A DNA stretch of 64,000 bases from Bacillus sp. T33-2 (lineage in GTDB: Bacteria; Bacillota; Bacilli; Bacillales; Cytobacillaceae). The stretch lies in the NCBI RefSeq assembly GCF_002860205.1, contig NZ_PGVB01000026.1, positions 24,025 to 88,024 on the forward strand. Reading direction: 5' to 3'. Both the position numbers and the translations under genes were made by a program. This document shows positions 41,728 through 50,528 of the stretch, one piece after another. A model generated the notes under the pieces. That model made no database searches. It saw only the letters and a list, made by a program, of their open reading frames with translations, and was not told the origin of the DNA. Each line of letters opens with the position of its first letter. Within the stretch, counting starts at the first letter, position 1.

Positions 41728-42564
41728 TTACCCAATTCTTCCTATTTCGTTGGCTGCCTTTTCCATGCTCCGGTCATAAGCTTGCAGCACTTTCTGGTTT
41801 GCCTCGAACGCGCGGTAGGCAGTGAGCATGTCCGTCATTGTTTTACTAACATCTACGTTGGACTGTTCAAGGTATCCCTGCTGCATTTTAAATTGGATCC
41901 CGTTTTCGTTGTATGCATTCGGAAGCGGGTTGCCATCCTCTGTGCGGAACAAGCCATCACCTTCTTTTATTAAGCGGCGCGGATCATTTGCAAATCCGAT
42001 ACCAAGCCTTGCTGTTTCACCATTCTCTCCAGTAACAATTCCATTCTCACTTATAGTAAAACGGTCACTCGACAATTGAATGGGATTTCCACCATCACTG
42101 AGGACATAGCGACCGGCGCCTGTCGTCAAAAAGCCCTGCCCGTCCAGAGTGAAGCCGCCATTGCGGGTGTAACGGAGGGTGCCGTCCTCCTGGCGCACCG
42201 TAAAGAATACTGAGCCTGTCGTTCCATCCTCAGTTGCGGGGATGTTAATATCAAGAAGGCCGACATCGGTATTGCTTCCTGTTTCACGAAGATCGCCCTG
42301 TATGAACTTTGGAATGGCTTCCTGCATATATACACCAGTATTCACTGATCCGACTGTATTGGAAAAAGGCAATGTCAGTCCATTTTCAGTCGGAATTTTT
42401 TGTTGTTCAAACCGCTGCAGAAGCAGCTCGGGAAAGGCCCTCATGGCTGACTGGTCTGCCTTGAATCCCGGTGTGTTGTTATTGGACATGTTGTTGGTAA
42501 GCATCTCTGTGCGGCGCTGCTGTGCGAGCATTCCAGACGCAACGGTGTAGAAACCTCTAAACAT
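41728..42564 (-). CDS. flhO: Flagellar hook-basal body protein FlhO
   Basis: A 278-residue paralogue of FlhP with the start MFRGFYTVASGMLAQQRR, the family NNMSNNNTPGFKAD motif and C-terminal QSNVDVSKTMTDMLTAYRAF. It is a distal rod component of the flagellum and the first gene of the flhO-flhP-epuA unit. It is separated from mbl by a terminator. Confidence 0.88.
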   Translation of the reverse strand: MFRGFYTVASGMLAQQRRTEMLTNNMSNNNTPGFKADQSAMRAFPELLLQRFEQQKIPTENGLTLPFSNTVGSVNTGVYMQEAIPKFIQGDLRETGSNTDVGLLDINIPATEDGTTGSVFFTVRQEDGTLRYTRNGGFTLDGQGFLTTGAGRYVLSDGGNPIQLSSDRFTISENGIVTGENGETARLGIGFANDPRRLIKEGDGLFRTEDGNPLPNAYNENGIQFKMQQGYLEQSNVDVSKTMTDMLTAYRAFEANQKVLQAYDRSMEKAANEIGRIG

Positions 42565-42709
42565 TTTGTCACCTCATGGTTGAAGCATGATTTAAATATA
42601 TGTTAATGGGGATTTACCACTTATTATCATTATAAAAAAAAATTCGACAAGAAACATTAAAAAATTCAATTTTTTAGGTTTTTTTCTAAACAAAAGGGGT
42701 ATAGGATAA

Positions 42710-42743
42710 AAAATCCGGCGTTCAGTCGGAACCCCGGATTTCT
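42710..42743 (-). terminator. Terminator of mbl
   Basis: Minus-strand AAATCCGGGG...GCCGGATT then TTTT, 12 bases after the mbl stop. Confidence 0.85.
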
Positions 42744-42754
42744 GCCTGCACTAT

Positions 42755-43756
42755 TTAGCTTATCCTCCGTTTTGGAAGACGGTCGATGTTGTCGAGCATG
42801 ATACCCGTGCCGATTGCGACACAATCCATTGGATTTTCAGCCACAATGACCGGGACTTTCAATTCGTCGGCCAAAAGCATATCCATGCCGTGAAGCAACG
42901 CCCCGCCTCCGGTCAAAATAACGCCGCGGTCAATAATGTCGGCGGACAATTCCGGCGGTGTACGCTCAAGCACAGTCTTTGCTGCCTGAACGATGACGGA
43001 TACCGATTCTCTTAATGCTTCTTCAATTTCTTCTGACCGGACAGTGATCGTGCGCGGCAAACCTGAAACCATATCACGGCCGCGGATTTCCATTTCCTCT
43101 TTGCGTGAACCAGGGAAAACAGTACCGATCTGGATTTTAATATTTTCAGCTGTACGCTCACCGATGAGCAGCTTATATTCACGTTTAATATAATTTAAAA
43201 TTTCGGAGTCAAATTTATCTCCAGCCATTTTGATTGATGAAGATGTAACAATATCCCCCATTGAAAGAACTGCCACATCAGTTGTTCCGCCGCCTATATC
43301 GACGACCATATTGCCGCTTGGCTGGAAAATATCCATGCCTGCGCCGATTGCAGCCACTTTTGGCTCTTCTTCAAGGTAAATCTTTTTGCCTCCGCTTTTT
43401 TCGGCTGCTTCCCTGATCGCTTTCTGTTCGACGCTTGTGATATTTGTCGGGCAGCAAATTAAAATGCGGGGCTTTGATAAAAATCCCTTTACATTCAGCT
43501 TATTGATAAAGTGTTTCAGCATCGCTTCAGTTACATCAAAGTCGGCAATCACTCCATCTTTTAACGGGCGGATCGCGATAATATTGCCGGGCGTCCGTCC
43601 TACCATCCGCCGCGCTTCTTCTCCGACTGCCAAAACTTTGTTGGTGTTCTTGTCAATTGCCACGACAGACGGCTCATTTAACACTATCCCACGGCCTTTT
43701 ACATGAATAAGTACGTTGGCTGTACCAAGGTCAATTCCAATATCCCTTGCTAACAT
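42755..43756 (-). CDS. mbl: Rod-shape-determining actin-like protein Mbl
   Basis: A 333-residue MreB-family protein that forms membrane-bound filaments guiding lateral wall synthesis. Phosphate loops are DIGIDLGTANVL (residues 5-16) and VVDIGGGTTDVA (around 158), and the adenosine motif is GVILTGGGALLHGM (around 283). The ATG at 43754-43756 is preceded by AGGAGG; an upstream TTG would add 30 unrelated residues. The position next to spoIIID and flhO identifies it as Mbl rather than MreB or MreBH. Confidence 0.95.
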   Translation of the reverse strand: MLARDIGIDLGTANVLIHVKGRGIVLNEPSVVAIDKNTNKVLAVGEEARRMVGRTPGNIIAIRPLKDGVIADFDVTEAMLKHFINKLNVKGFLSKPRILICCPTNITSVEQKAIREAAEKSGGKKIYLEEEPKVAAIGAGMDIFQPSGNMVVDIGGGTTDVAVLSMGDIVTSSSIKMAGDKFDSEILNYIKREYKLLIGERTAENIKIQIGTVFPGSRKEEMEIRGRDMVSGLPRTITVRSEEIEEALRESVSVIVQAAKTVLERTPPELSADIIDRGVILTGGGALLHGMDMLLADELKVPVIVAENPMDCVAIGTGIMLDNIDRLPKRRIS

Positions 43757-44146
43757 GATTTTTTCGTTCCTCCTTGACAAATGGCCGGCTGCGGCTGATC
43801 GTAACCCGGTATCCTGATGGAAGTTCTTATCTACCAAAATAGACAATGAAAGTGGAGATTATACAGGCGCGGCCGCATCTGCGAACCATATTCTAACCTA
43901 ATTGTTTATTTTACCACAGTTATAGGAAATAAGTAACTGAAAAACGAAAAAAATGGTTATTTTTGCAGAATTTTGTCAAAAATGGTGCGAAAAAAGGGGC
44001 CATGGAGGGAGAATGTTCAACTTTATTAAACGTGTTGCTACAATTATACTCCCACAAAAAAATTTGCTCAGCTGACTACGAGCACACCGGACGTCAGGGA
44101 TTTCAGGAATTAAATAAGGGATAAAACAGGGGAGGAAATTACGCTA
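43757..44146. other. Intergenic region upstream of mbl
   Basis: Divergent promoter region for mbl and the plus-strand frame at 44147. AT-rich with no palindrome or repeat that stood out. Confidence 0.35.
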
Positions 44147-44443
44147 ATTTCTGGCGATAATTACATAAGAGCTTTTTGGAATGACGAGGAGGTTGGCTTT
44201 TTTGATTTTCGGAAGATTGAAATTGATGATTGGCACAGCTATTTAGAGTTATTTTCCATGTATATCAGCCGGTTACCGAGGCTGGGGAATGGCACCGAAA
44301 TGATGAAATGTGCAGTTTCGCAATTCGGAAAGTTTGCGTTGCCCAGTTCGGGAGAAAATCTGGATTTACAAGGAGATATTTATTTACCATGTGAAGGTGC
44401 TGCTGATCAATTCCTGCAAAAAAGAAAAAGCATCGTATCATAA
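44147..44443 (+). CDS. Possible gene with a non-ATG start
   Basis: A 98-codon frame with plausible composition (YIRAFWNDEEVGFFDFRKIE, then IYLPCEGAADQFL). GGGGAGG lies at 44129-44135 but the first codons after it are ACG, CTA and ATT; no ATG, GTG or TTG is near. A good plus-strand terminator follows 28 bases later, which argues that the stretch is transcribed. Options are an ATT start, a decayed gene, or an internal in-frame start at the ATG at 44258. No family recognised. Confidence 0.3.
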   Translation: MSGDNYIRAFWNDEEVGFFDFRKIEIDDWHSYLELFSMYISRLPRLGNGTEMMKCAVSQFGKFALPSSGENLDLQGDIYLPCEGAADQFLQKRKSIVS

Positions 44444-44470
44444 TTTGTGAACTGCCCGAAAGACACATAG

Positions 44471-44523
44471 AAAGCCACTCCTCCATTAATTGTTAATGAA
44501 ACTAATCGAGGAGTGGCTTTTTT
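44471..44523 (+). terminator. Terminator, plus strand
   Basis: AAAGCCACTCCTC...GAGGAGTGGCTTT then TTT. The T run is on the plus strand, so it serves the frame at 44147-44443 rather than spoIIID. Confidence 0.85.
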
Positions 44524-44698
44524 ATTGACGATTTGAAGGAAGTACTTAAATAGTTTACCAATAGTTCATCGAACCCCTATACTGTAATTCATGAATTTCC
44601 CCTTAGGCTGGTACCTTGCTACTGTCAGGCTAATTGGCATGCTGTAATTCCACTAAAATGGCCCCATTGTGCAAGTACTTTAAACACTATGGACTATG

Positions 44699-44971
44699 TT
44701 ATTGCACAGGCTCCTCTTCCCTTTCTTCTTTTCGGTATTTCAGTTTTGTGGCTTCTCCTCCACGTAAATGGCGGATTGATTTATGGTAATCTAATATTTC
44801 CTTTACTTCGTTGGCAAGCTCCGGGTTAATTTCAGGGAGCCTTTCTGTCAGATCTTTATGGACTGTACTTTTGGATACGCCAAACTCCTTCGCGATTACG
44901 CGAACTGTTTTTTTCGTCTCCACGATATACTTTCCAATCTTGATAGTTCTCTCTTTGATGTAATCGTGCAC
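44699..44971 (-). CDS. spoIIID: Stage III sporulation transcription factor SpoIIID
   Basis: A 90-residue mother-cell transcription factor. The start is GTG (44969-44971) with GGGAGG about 8 bases upstream; the protein then begins with the conserved HDYIKERTIKIGKYIVE. The helix-turn-helix VRVIAKEFGVSKSTVHKDL is intact, followed by the basic tail. It activates and represses SigE- and SigK-dependent genes. An in-frame upstream extension of 52 codons is not part of the protein. Confidence 0.95.
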   Translation of the reverse strand: MHDYIKERTIKIGKYIVETKKTVRVIAKEFGVSKSTVHKDLTERLPEINPELANEVKEILDYHKSIRHLRGGEATKLKYRKEEREEEPVQ

Positions 44972-45418
44972 ACCACTCGCCCTCCCTAAATTGGATGTGA
45001 GAAGTGTGAAATGAGACTCGCTTTGTATCGCCAAATCCTGTTTATCCGCATTGTGAGGCTTGACCTTCAACTCTTTCATCCATGCGGCAGAAGGCCAAGC
45101 CTTCTGGTCGTTACGAAGAATAATCATGTTCCCGGCTGAATTCCTGTTCCCTTAAACGATTCCTCACCTCAAACACTCTCTTTGTCAGGTTTGTAACAGT
45201 TTATTAGCTTGGTTGAGGATATATGCAAGAAAAACTCAATAGGGACAAGGTAACATCGTTTTTAATTTCTTTTTCCTGGTTTTTTTCTAATTTGTAGTGA
45301 GCATTGAAATGTTGCGTATGTTGTGGTTCGAAATTATTTCCTGAGAAATGTGTCGATTTTTGCATCATTTCTCACGCCGATATTTGAAAATAAAATAACT
45401 TATCCACACAAGAAAGAA
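44972..45418. other. Intergenic region upstream of spoIIID
   Basis: No gene. A minus-strand CATATATC near 45220 resembles a SigE -10, as expected for spoIIID, but no matching -35 could be fixed. Confidence 0.3.
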
Positions 45419-45443
45419 TAAAAGCCAGGGGGCATCCCTGGCC
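45419..45443 (-). terminator. Terminator of the PBP gene
   Basis: Minus-strand GCCAGGGATGCCCCCTGGC then TTTTAT, 13 bases after the stop. Confidence 0.78.
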
Positions 45444-45455
45444 TTCAATAATCAT

Positions 45456-47459
45456 TTATTGCAACCTTGCTGCAAAAACTTCCTTCACCCGGGAAACAGC
45501 CGCTTTTGAGCCGCCTTTTTCCTGGACATTCTCGATCATCATTGAAATCAGAAGCTCTGGTGACTGTGGATTATAGGCTACAAACCAGCCAAGCTCCTGG
45601 CCCTTTTCCCCCTGCTTAAGCTTAAGCTCAGCCGTGCCCGTCTTTCCTGCAAGCGGATAGCCATTGATTTGGGCTGAATAGGCGGTTCCGTTTGGATCGG
45701 TGACAACCTTTGTAAGCATACGGTTGATGCTGGCTTTGTTTTCCTCGCTGACCAGCCCTTCCTGAAGGATTTGGTTCTTGGTATCTTCATTTTGCAGTAC
45801 CGGCTTGATCATGTTGCCTTTGTTAACAAATGGCGTATAAGCTGCGGCCAGATGCAGGACACTCATTTCTACCTGGCCCTGTCCGTAACCGGAGTCAGCC
45901 AACATTTTTTCATTGTCCATGCTGCCTGTTTTAGACGGTTCGACTGGATAGAGGTAATCCAGTTCTTTTTCAAAGCCGAATTTCTTCAGTCCGTCGATAA
46001 ACGAATCTTTGCCAATATCGAGCGCTGCACGGGCAAAATAGATGTTATCAGAGTAAATCAGCGCTTTTTCTAAATCGATCTGGCCTTTTACATCCGTAAC
46101 CCTTGTAATATGATAAGAGCCCCATGATGAATCTTTTTGCCACCGCTTGTCGTTGATTTCGTAGGCTGTATTCAGGTTGATTTTCCCGCTGGACAAGCCA
46201 ATCGCTGCTGTAATCGGCTTGATGACCGAACCTGGGGCATAGTTGGCCTTGAAGCGATTCAGCAATGGTTGGAGCGGGTCGTCTTCAAGCGCTTGTAATT
46301 TTTGCGGGGATATGCCAAGAGCCATTGCGTTCGGATCAAAGCCCGGGCTGCTGACCAGGGCAAGTGTTTCCCCGGTTACCGGGTTAATGGCTGCGGATGC
46401 ACCTGTTTCCCCTTTTAACTGATCATAAATTTGCTGTTGAAGGACCACATCAATGGTCAGCTGGATGTTTTGCCCGTGCTCGACCGGCTTTTCTGCCAAG
46501 AGTTTTTCGCTGCCGTCCTTTTTGAGGATCGAAATTTTAATTCCATTTTTCCCTTTTAGCTTCTCTTCCAGCACCTGTTCAAAGCCGCGTTTGCCAATCA
46601 CATCATTAGCCGTATAGCCCTTGCCTTCCAATTTGGCAAGGTCATCGGCAGTGACTGGCCCGACATATCCTAGCAGGTGGGAAACTGATTCCCCATATGG
46701 ATATTCGCGCGCCTCAGCCTTTTGATTTGTGACCCCATCCATTGCAAAAAGCTGTTCACGGAGCGCAATGTCGTTTTTGGAAATTTTCTTGAGTGGGACA
46801 AACAAGTCTGGCTTGACCCAATCAGCGTTTAGCGACTTATTGATTTCCTCGGGACTCATGTCAAGCAAGGCTGAAAGCTGTGAAATGGTTGCATCTTTCT
46901 GGGCTCCCAGCTGGCCTGGCACTACACCGATTTGAAGCGCAGATCCGTTGATGGCGAGTCCATTTCCATTTATGTCGGAAATCTCGCCGCGCTTTGCCGG
47001 AGTATTTTTAAAACTGATCCTGTCGCTGCTTTCGAGTTCTGGGAATATATAGGTTGTGTTCCAGTCAACATACCAGTTTTCCTTGTCGCCGCGTTTCTCT
47101 TTGACAAGTTTTGCAGTATGGTCGAAACTGATGGGTCCGGCCACACTTTGCATTTTTGCCCTGTAAGAGTAGCTGGCTTTATCCTCCGGTTTTTCTTCGT
47201 CCTCAGGTTTTTTGAAATCTACATCCAGCTTTTCAATCTCTAAATCTTTGTATATTTTAGAATAGCGATTCACGAAGTCTTCTTTTGATACAGATTCCTT
47301 TGCCTTGTTCGATAAAAATCCGTACATTTCTTCGAATTTCTGGTCGTTCCACAGCTTTATATATTGCGCGAAACGTTCCTCTGGGCTCGGCTCCTTGCTG
47401 CAGCCCACAATACCAGCCGCCAAAATAATAGTGAGAAATGTAAATATTAATTTTTTCAT
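45456..47459 (-). CDS. pbpC: Class B penicillin-binding protein, PbpC/PBP3 (MecA-like) type
   Basis: A 667-residue lipid-anchored transpeptidase that cross-links peptidoglycan. The lipobox ends GIVGC (Cys20). Residues about 25-140 are the NTF2-like MecA N-terminal domain, followed by the PBP dimer domain. Active-site motifs are Ser411-Val-Ile-Lys414, Ser470-Asp-Asn and Lys606-Thr-Gly. This layout matches B. subtilis PBP3 (PbpC) and low-affinity PBPs such as MecA. Single gene with its own terminator, between spoIIQ and spoIIID. Confidence 0.9.
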   Translation of the reverse strand: MKKLIFTFLTIILAAGIVGCSKEPSPEERFAQYIKLWNDQKFEEMYGFLSNKAKESVSKEDFVNRYSKIYKDLEIEKLDVDFKKPEDEEKPEDKASYSYRAKMQSVAGPISFDHTAKLVKEKRGDKENWYVDWNTTYIFPELESSDRISFKNTPAKRGEISDINGNGLAINGSALQIGVVPGQLGAQKDATISQLSALLDMSPEEINKSLNADWVKPDLFVPLKKISKNDIALREQLFAMDGVTNQKAEAREYPYGESVSHLLGYVGPVTADDLAKLEGKGYTANDVIGKRGFEQVLEEKLKGKNGIKISILKKDGSEKLLAEKPVEHGQNIQLTIDVVLQQQIYDQLKGETGASAAINPVTGETLALVSSPGFDPNAMALGISPQKLQALEDDPLQPLLNRFKANYAPGSVIKPITAAIGLSSGKINLNTAYEINDKRWQKDSSWGSYHITRVTDVKGQIDLEKALIYSDNIYFARAALDIGKDSFIDGLKKFGFEKELDYLYPVEPSKTGSMDNEKMLADSGYGQGQVEMSVLHLAAAYTPFVNKGNMIKPVLQNEDTKNQILQEGLVSEENKASINRMLTKVVTDPNGTAYSAQINGYPLAGKTGTAELKLKQGEKGQELGWFVAYNPQSPELLISMMIENVQEKGGSKAAVSRVKEVFAARLQ

Positions 47460-47544
47460 GTCAGGTCCCTCCCGTCTTGTATGATTTTACCATAGTTTTA
47501 TTCATTACGAAGACTGAAGGGCTTTTTTTTAATGATTTGACAGC

Positions 47545-47573
47545 AAAAAACCCGCCTGCTGTGAGACGGGTTT
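47545..47573 (-). terminator. Terminator of spoIIQ
   Basis: Minus-strand AAACCCGTC...GGCGGGTTTTTT stem. Confidence 0.85.
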
Positions 47574-47581
47574 CCTTATGA

Positions 47582-48565
47582 TTAGGAATTGCTGCTTTTG
47601 GTAGAATCAGTTTCTTCAGTAGAATCCTTCGACTCGCTGGCATCCTTTTCGATATCTTGTTTGTCAGTGCCTGTACCTTCGTCATTGCCTGTATCAGTGC
47701 CTGAACCAGATCCTTGCTTGTCTGTACCTTTGTCAGTGCCAGTGCCTTCTTTATCGCCAGTTTCTTCCTTTTCTGAAGAGCTGCCTTCTTCTGGAGATGT
47801 GCCTTCTTCGGATTGTTCGCCTTTTTCAGCAGCATCTTCTTCTGAAGCTTTCTGGCTGTCATCCTCTAGCTTCGCATCTTGTAAAGCACTCAGCGGTTTA
47901 TTAAAATAAGCAAGTGGGTTGACAGGAATATTGTCTTTCCGAATCTCAAAGTGTACATGGACACCTGCTTTTTCATTGATCAAGCTTTGTCCGGCTTTGC
48001 CAAGAACTTGTGCTTGTTCTACCTGGTCGCCAACTTTGACTTCGAAATCCTTAACGGATTGATACTGTGTTACAATACCTTTGTCGTGCTCGATTTCAAT
48101 TACATTGCCAAGGAACGCATCTTCTTCTACTTTAGTAACGGTACCGCCCATTGCAGCAAGGACGTTGAATTCTTTACCGTCTTTTACGGCGATGTCGAGC
48201 CCTGTGCTTGGGTGGTAAGTGTTATTGTAGAAAACAAGAGCTGCTTCCTGTTTCTGTTTGTCACTGTCATTGTCGTAGAATTCCATTTTGATTTCTGCTG
48301 CATCCGGATCTGTGACCGGCATTACAAAGTTCTCCATGGCCCGGTTGACTTCGACGGCAGGCTCGTCATTGTATTTTTTGCCTGGAACGTCTGTTGCTTT
48401 ATAATCCAGTTGGTCCGCTTTATCACCGCTGTTTTGGTACCAGAGAACTCCGGTTAAAATAAGTGCCGCACTGGCGATATAAACGGCTGGATATATCCAA
48501 CGCTTTTTGAAATAACGCTTAAACCTTGAATCTTGAGAAGATCGTTTAGTTTCTTCCTCTCTCAT
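47582..48565 (-). CDS. spoIIQ: Forespore membrane protein SpoIIQ
   Basis: A 327-residue single-pass protein (membrane segment about residues 23-45) with an extracellular LytM-like domain. Where active LytM peptidases have HxGxD, this reads STGLD, while the later HVHF is kept, so the peptidase is degenerate as in B. subtilis SpoIIQ. It binds SpoIIIAH across the intermembrane space during engulfment. About 90 C-terminal residues are acidic Glu/Ser/Thr/Gly/Lys repeats. The ATG at 48563-48565 has GAGGTG 6 bases upstream. Confidence 0.93.
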   Translation of the reverse strand: MREEETKRSSQDSRFKRYFKKRWIYPAVYIASAALILTGVLWYQNSGDKADQLDYKATDVPGKKYNDEPAVEVNRAMENFVMPVTDPDAAEIKMEFYDNDSDKQKQEAALVFYNNTYHPSTGLDIAVKDGKEFNVLAAMGGTVTKVEEDAFLGNVIEIEHDKGIVTQYQSVKDFEVKVGDQVEQAQVLGKAGQSLINEKAGVHVHFEIRKDNIPVNPLAYFNKPLSALQDAKLEDDSQKASEEDAAEKGEQSEEGTSPEEGSSSEKEETGDKEGTGTDKGTDKQGSGSGTDTGNDEGTGTDKQDIEKDASESKDSTEETDSTKSSNS

Positions 48566-48639
48566 TTTCATCACCTCAGCAACCAGTCTGAACAGATCAG
48601 AAACAATATATACATAGAGTAACAAAATTTTTTTCTGCT

Positions 48640-48669
48640 TATTTTTCGACAAACATATTTGTTTTATGC
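48640..48669 (-). promoter_or_regulatory. Possible SigF promoter of spoIIQ
   Basis: Minus-strand GCATA, about 16 bases, then CGAAAAATA resembles the SigF/SigG pattern. spoIIQ is SigF-dependent in B. subtilis. Match by eye only. Confidence 0.4.
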
Positions 48670-48695
48670 AAAAAACTTTTAAGTGAGGGGTTTTT

Positions 48696-49124
48696 ATGAA
48701 ATTTTTAAAATGGACAATAAGGGTTTTGCCTTTTTTATACATGGCTGCAATCTGGATTATGTCGAGTCTGCCGGATAACGCGGTGATTGAATTGCCGGAC
48801 CGCGGCGTTGACCGGTTTCTAAAGGAGTCGCTGCATTTAGTGGAGTTTGCGATACTGTATCTGCTGCTCGTACTGGCCGCCTTGACGACAGGACGGTTCA
48901 CCCGGGGGCTGAACTTTGCATTGATGGGTGTAGCGGCGATGTACGGGCTGCTGGATGAAGTGCATCAGTCATTTGTTCCATACCGGTCAGCGACGGTAAT
49001 TGATTTTGTGAAAGATGTCTTTGGGATCCTGGTCGCCGCGCACTTCGTCAACTATGGGTACTTCGGCAAGCAGTTTCCACGGATTGGCCGGCTGCTCAGG
49101 AGAGTGGAGCAAGCTTTCCAGTGA
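48696..49124 (+). CDS. VanZ family membrane protein
   Basis: A 142-residue protein with about four membrane segments and the VanZ-like core LLDEVHQSFVPYRSATVIDFVKD in two parts (DEVHQ and RSATVIDF). VanZ-type proteins give low-level glycopeptide or lipoglycopeptide tolerance in some hosts, but most chromosomal members have no known role. GAGGGG precedes the ATG. Divergent from spoIIQ. Confidence 0.82.
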   Translation: MKFLKWTIRVLPFLYMAAIWIMSSLPDNAVIELPDRGVDRFLKESLHLVEFAILYLLLVLAALTTGRFTRGLNFALMGVAAMYGLLDEVHQSFVPYRSATVIDFVKDVFGILVAAHFVNYGYFGKQFPRIGRLLRRVEQAFQ

Positions 49125-49199
49125 TGTGAGGGGCAGATTTCTACCGGGATAAATTTTGTTCTAGTACAAATCTGCCTTTTTTGTAAGAAAATTGAACCT

Positions 49200-49295
49200 A
49201 CTGGGAATATAATTGAACTTACCGGGATTATATTTTACTTACCGGGAATAAAAATCCACGTACCGGGATTATCTCGTGAGTTACCGGGATAAAAG
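49200..49295. repeat. 21-bp tandem array, ACCGGGATTATA type
   Basis: ACYGGG recurs at 49200, 49221, 49241, 49262 and 49283, with one stray unit at 49143. The unit is the reverse complement of the array at 14600. Transcribed strand and purpose are unknown. Confidence 0.7.
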
Positions 49296-49419
49296 TGATT
49301 ACATGCAAGGGAACCTTCATTTTTAGAAACAATATGTAGCATTCTTGAGCTATATGGCAGGAACTCAAACATAAATTGTCGAAGTTACACATATGAAAAT
49401 ACATGAAGGAGAGATGCAT

Positions 49420-50457
49420 TTGATTGTAAAACAGCGTTCAATTCCTATTAAAATTTTCATGGAAGAAGCATTATTAAGCAGACTTCCAAAAACGCATCCA
49501 AAATGGCAGAATGTTTATAATGACAGAAGGAGAAGAATTAATGGTCTGAAGGGTGAAAACAGCTTAGATTATGAATTTAGTTTTCTTCCTGACAAGGGCC
49601 TTCTTATTTTCCACGGCTTGCGCCTCCCTCACAACGAATACTACTTTCAAATTGATACTCTCATTTTATCCACACGATTTGCATTCATCGTGGAAATAAA
49701 AAATTACTCGGGTACCCTCGTTTTTGATAAAGCATCCAACCAGATGACAAGAATAATGAATGAAAAAGAAGACGGCTTTGCCAATCCAATTTTGCAGGTT
49801 AAACGGCAGAAGAAGCAATTTAACAATTGGCTCGACGATCATAACCTGCCTTCAATTCCTACCGAATATCTTGTTGAGATCAGTAATCCGGCAACTATCA
49901 TTAAGTCTGGTGATAAAGAAGTTTTCCTGAAAGTGTGCAAATCAGTAGAACTCGAGGACCGGTTTAACTCCATTTCCCGTTCATATGAAAAAGAAGTCCT
50001 TAATGAAAAGGGAATGAGAAAATTAAAAAAACTGATGCTTAAAGAGCATACTCCTCATATTCCGGACATCCTCGAGGTTTTTGGCATCCAGAAAAATGAT
50101 TTAGTAACCGGTGTGCAGTGCCCATCCTGTTTAGCTTTTTCGATGAAGCGCCAATTAAAAAACTGGAATTGCCCCCGTTGCCTTTTCCACTCGAAAGATG
50201 CCCACATACAGGCAATCATGGACTATTTCCTGATTTTCGGATCAAACCTGACCAACCGCATGTTAAGGGAATTCCTCCATATTTCTTTAATAAAGACTGC
50301 CTCGAATATGCTGACTTCAATGAAATTTCCATATACAGGGAAGAAAAAAGGACGAGTATATCACCCGCCCCCTGACTTTGACTCCCTGCTTGACAGCAGG
50401 GTGAATCCGGCGATAACGAAAAACAACCGGGGCATTAACACCTCGGCTGGAACATAA
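49420..50457 (+). CDS. NERD-domain protein
   Basis: A 345-residue protein. Residues about 60-150 form the NERD nuclease-related domain (DTLILSTRFAFIVEIKNYSG, with the E-x-K core and an upstream Asp). A Cys4 zinc ribbon follows (QCPSCLAF and NCPRCLFH, around 230-255). Start: TTG at 49420, with GAAGGAGAG 7 bases upstream, giving IVKQRSIPIKI as in relatives; ATG codons just upstream are too close to or before the SD. Probably DNA-processing; role unknown. Confidence 0.8.
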   Translation: MIVKQRSIPIKIFMEEALLSRLPKTHPKWQNVYNDRRRRINGLKGENSLDYEFSFLPDKGLLIFHGLRLPHNEYYFQIDTLILSTRFAFIVEIKNYSGTLVFDKASNQMTRIMNEKEDGFANPILQVKRQKKQFNNWLDDHNLPSIPTEYLVEISNPATIIKSGDKEVFLKVCKSVELEDRFNSISRSYEKEVLNEKGMRKLKKLMLKEHTPHIPDILEVFGIQKNDLVTGVQCPSCLAFSMKRQLKNWNCPRCLFHSKDAHIQAIMDYFLIFGSNLTNRMLREFLHISLIKTASNMLTSMKFPYTGKKKGRVYHPPPDFDSLLDSRVNPAITKNNRGINTSAGT

Positions 50458-50528
50458 TACTTAATGTTTACAAAATTCCCCAAACTTGTGTTGTCCGTTT
50501 TCCAGATCCGTCGAACCATTCAGAAACA

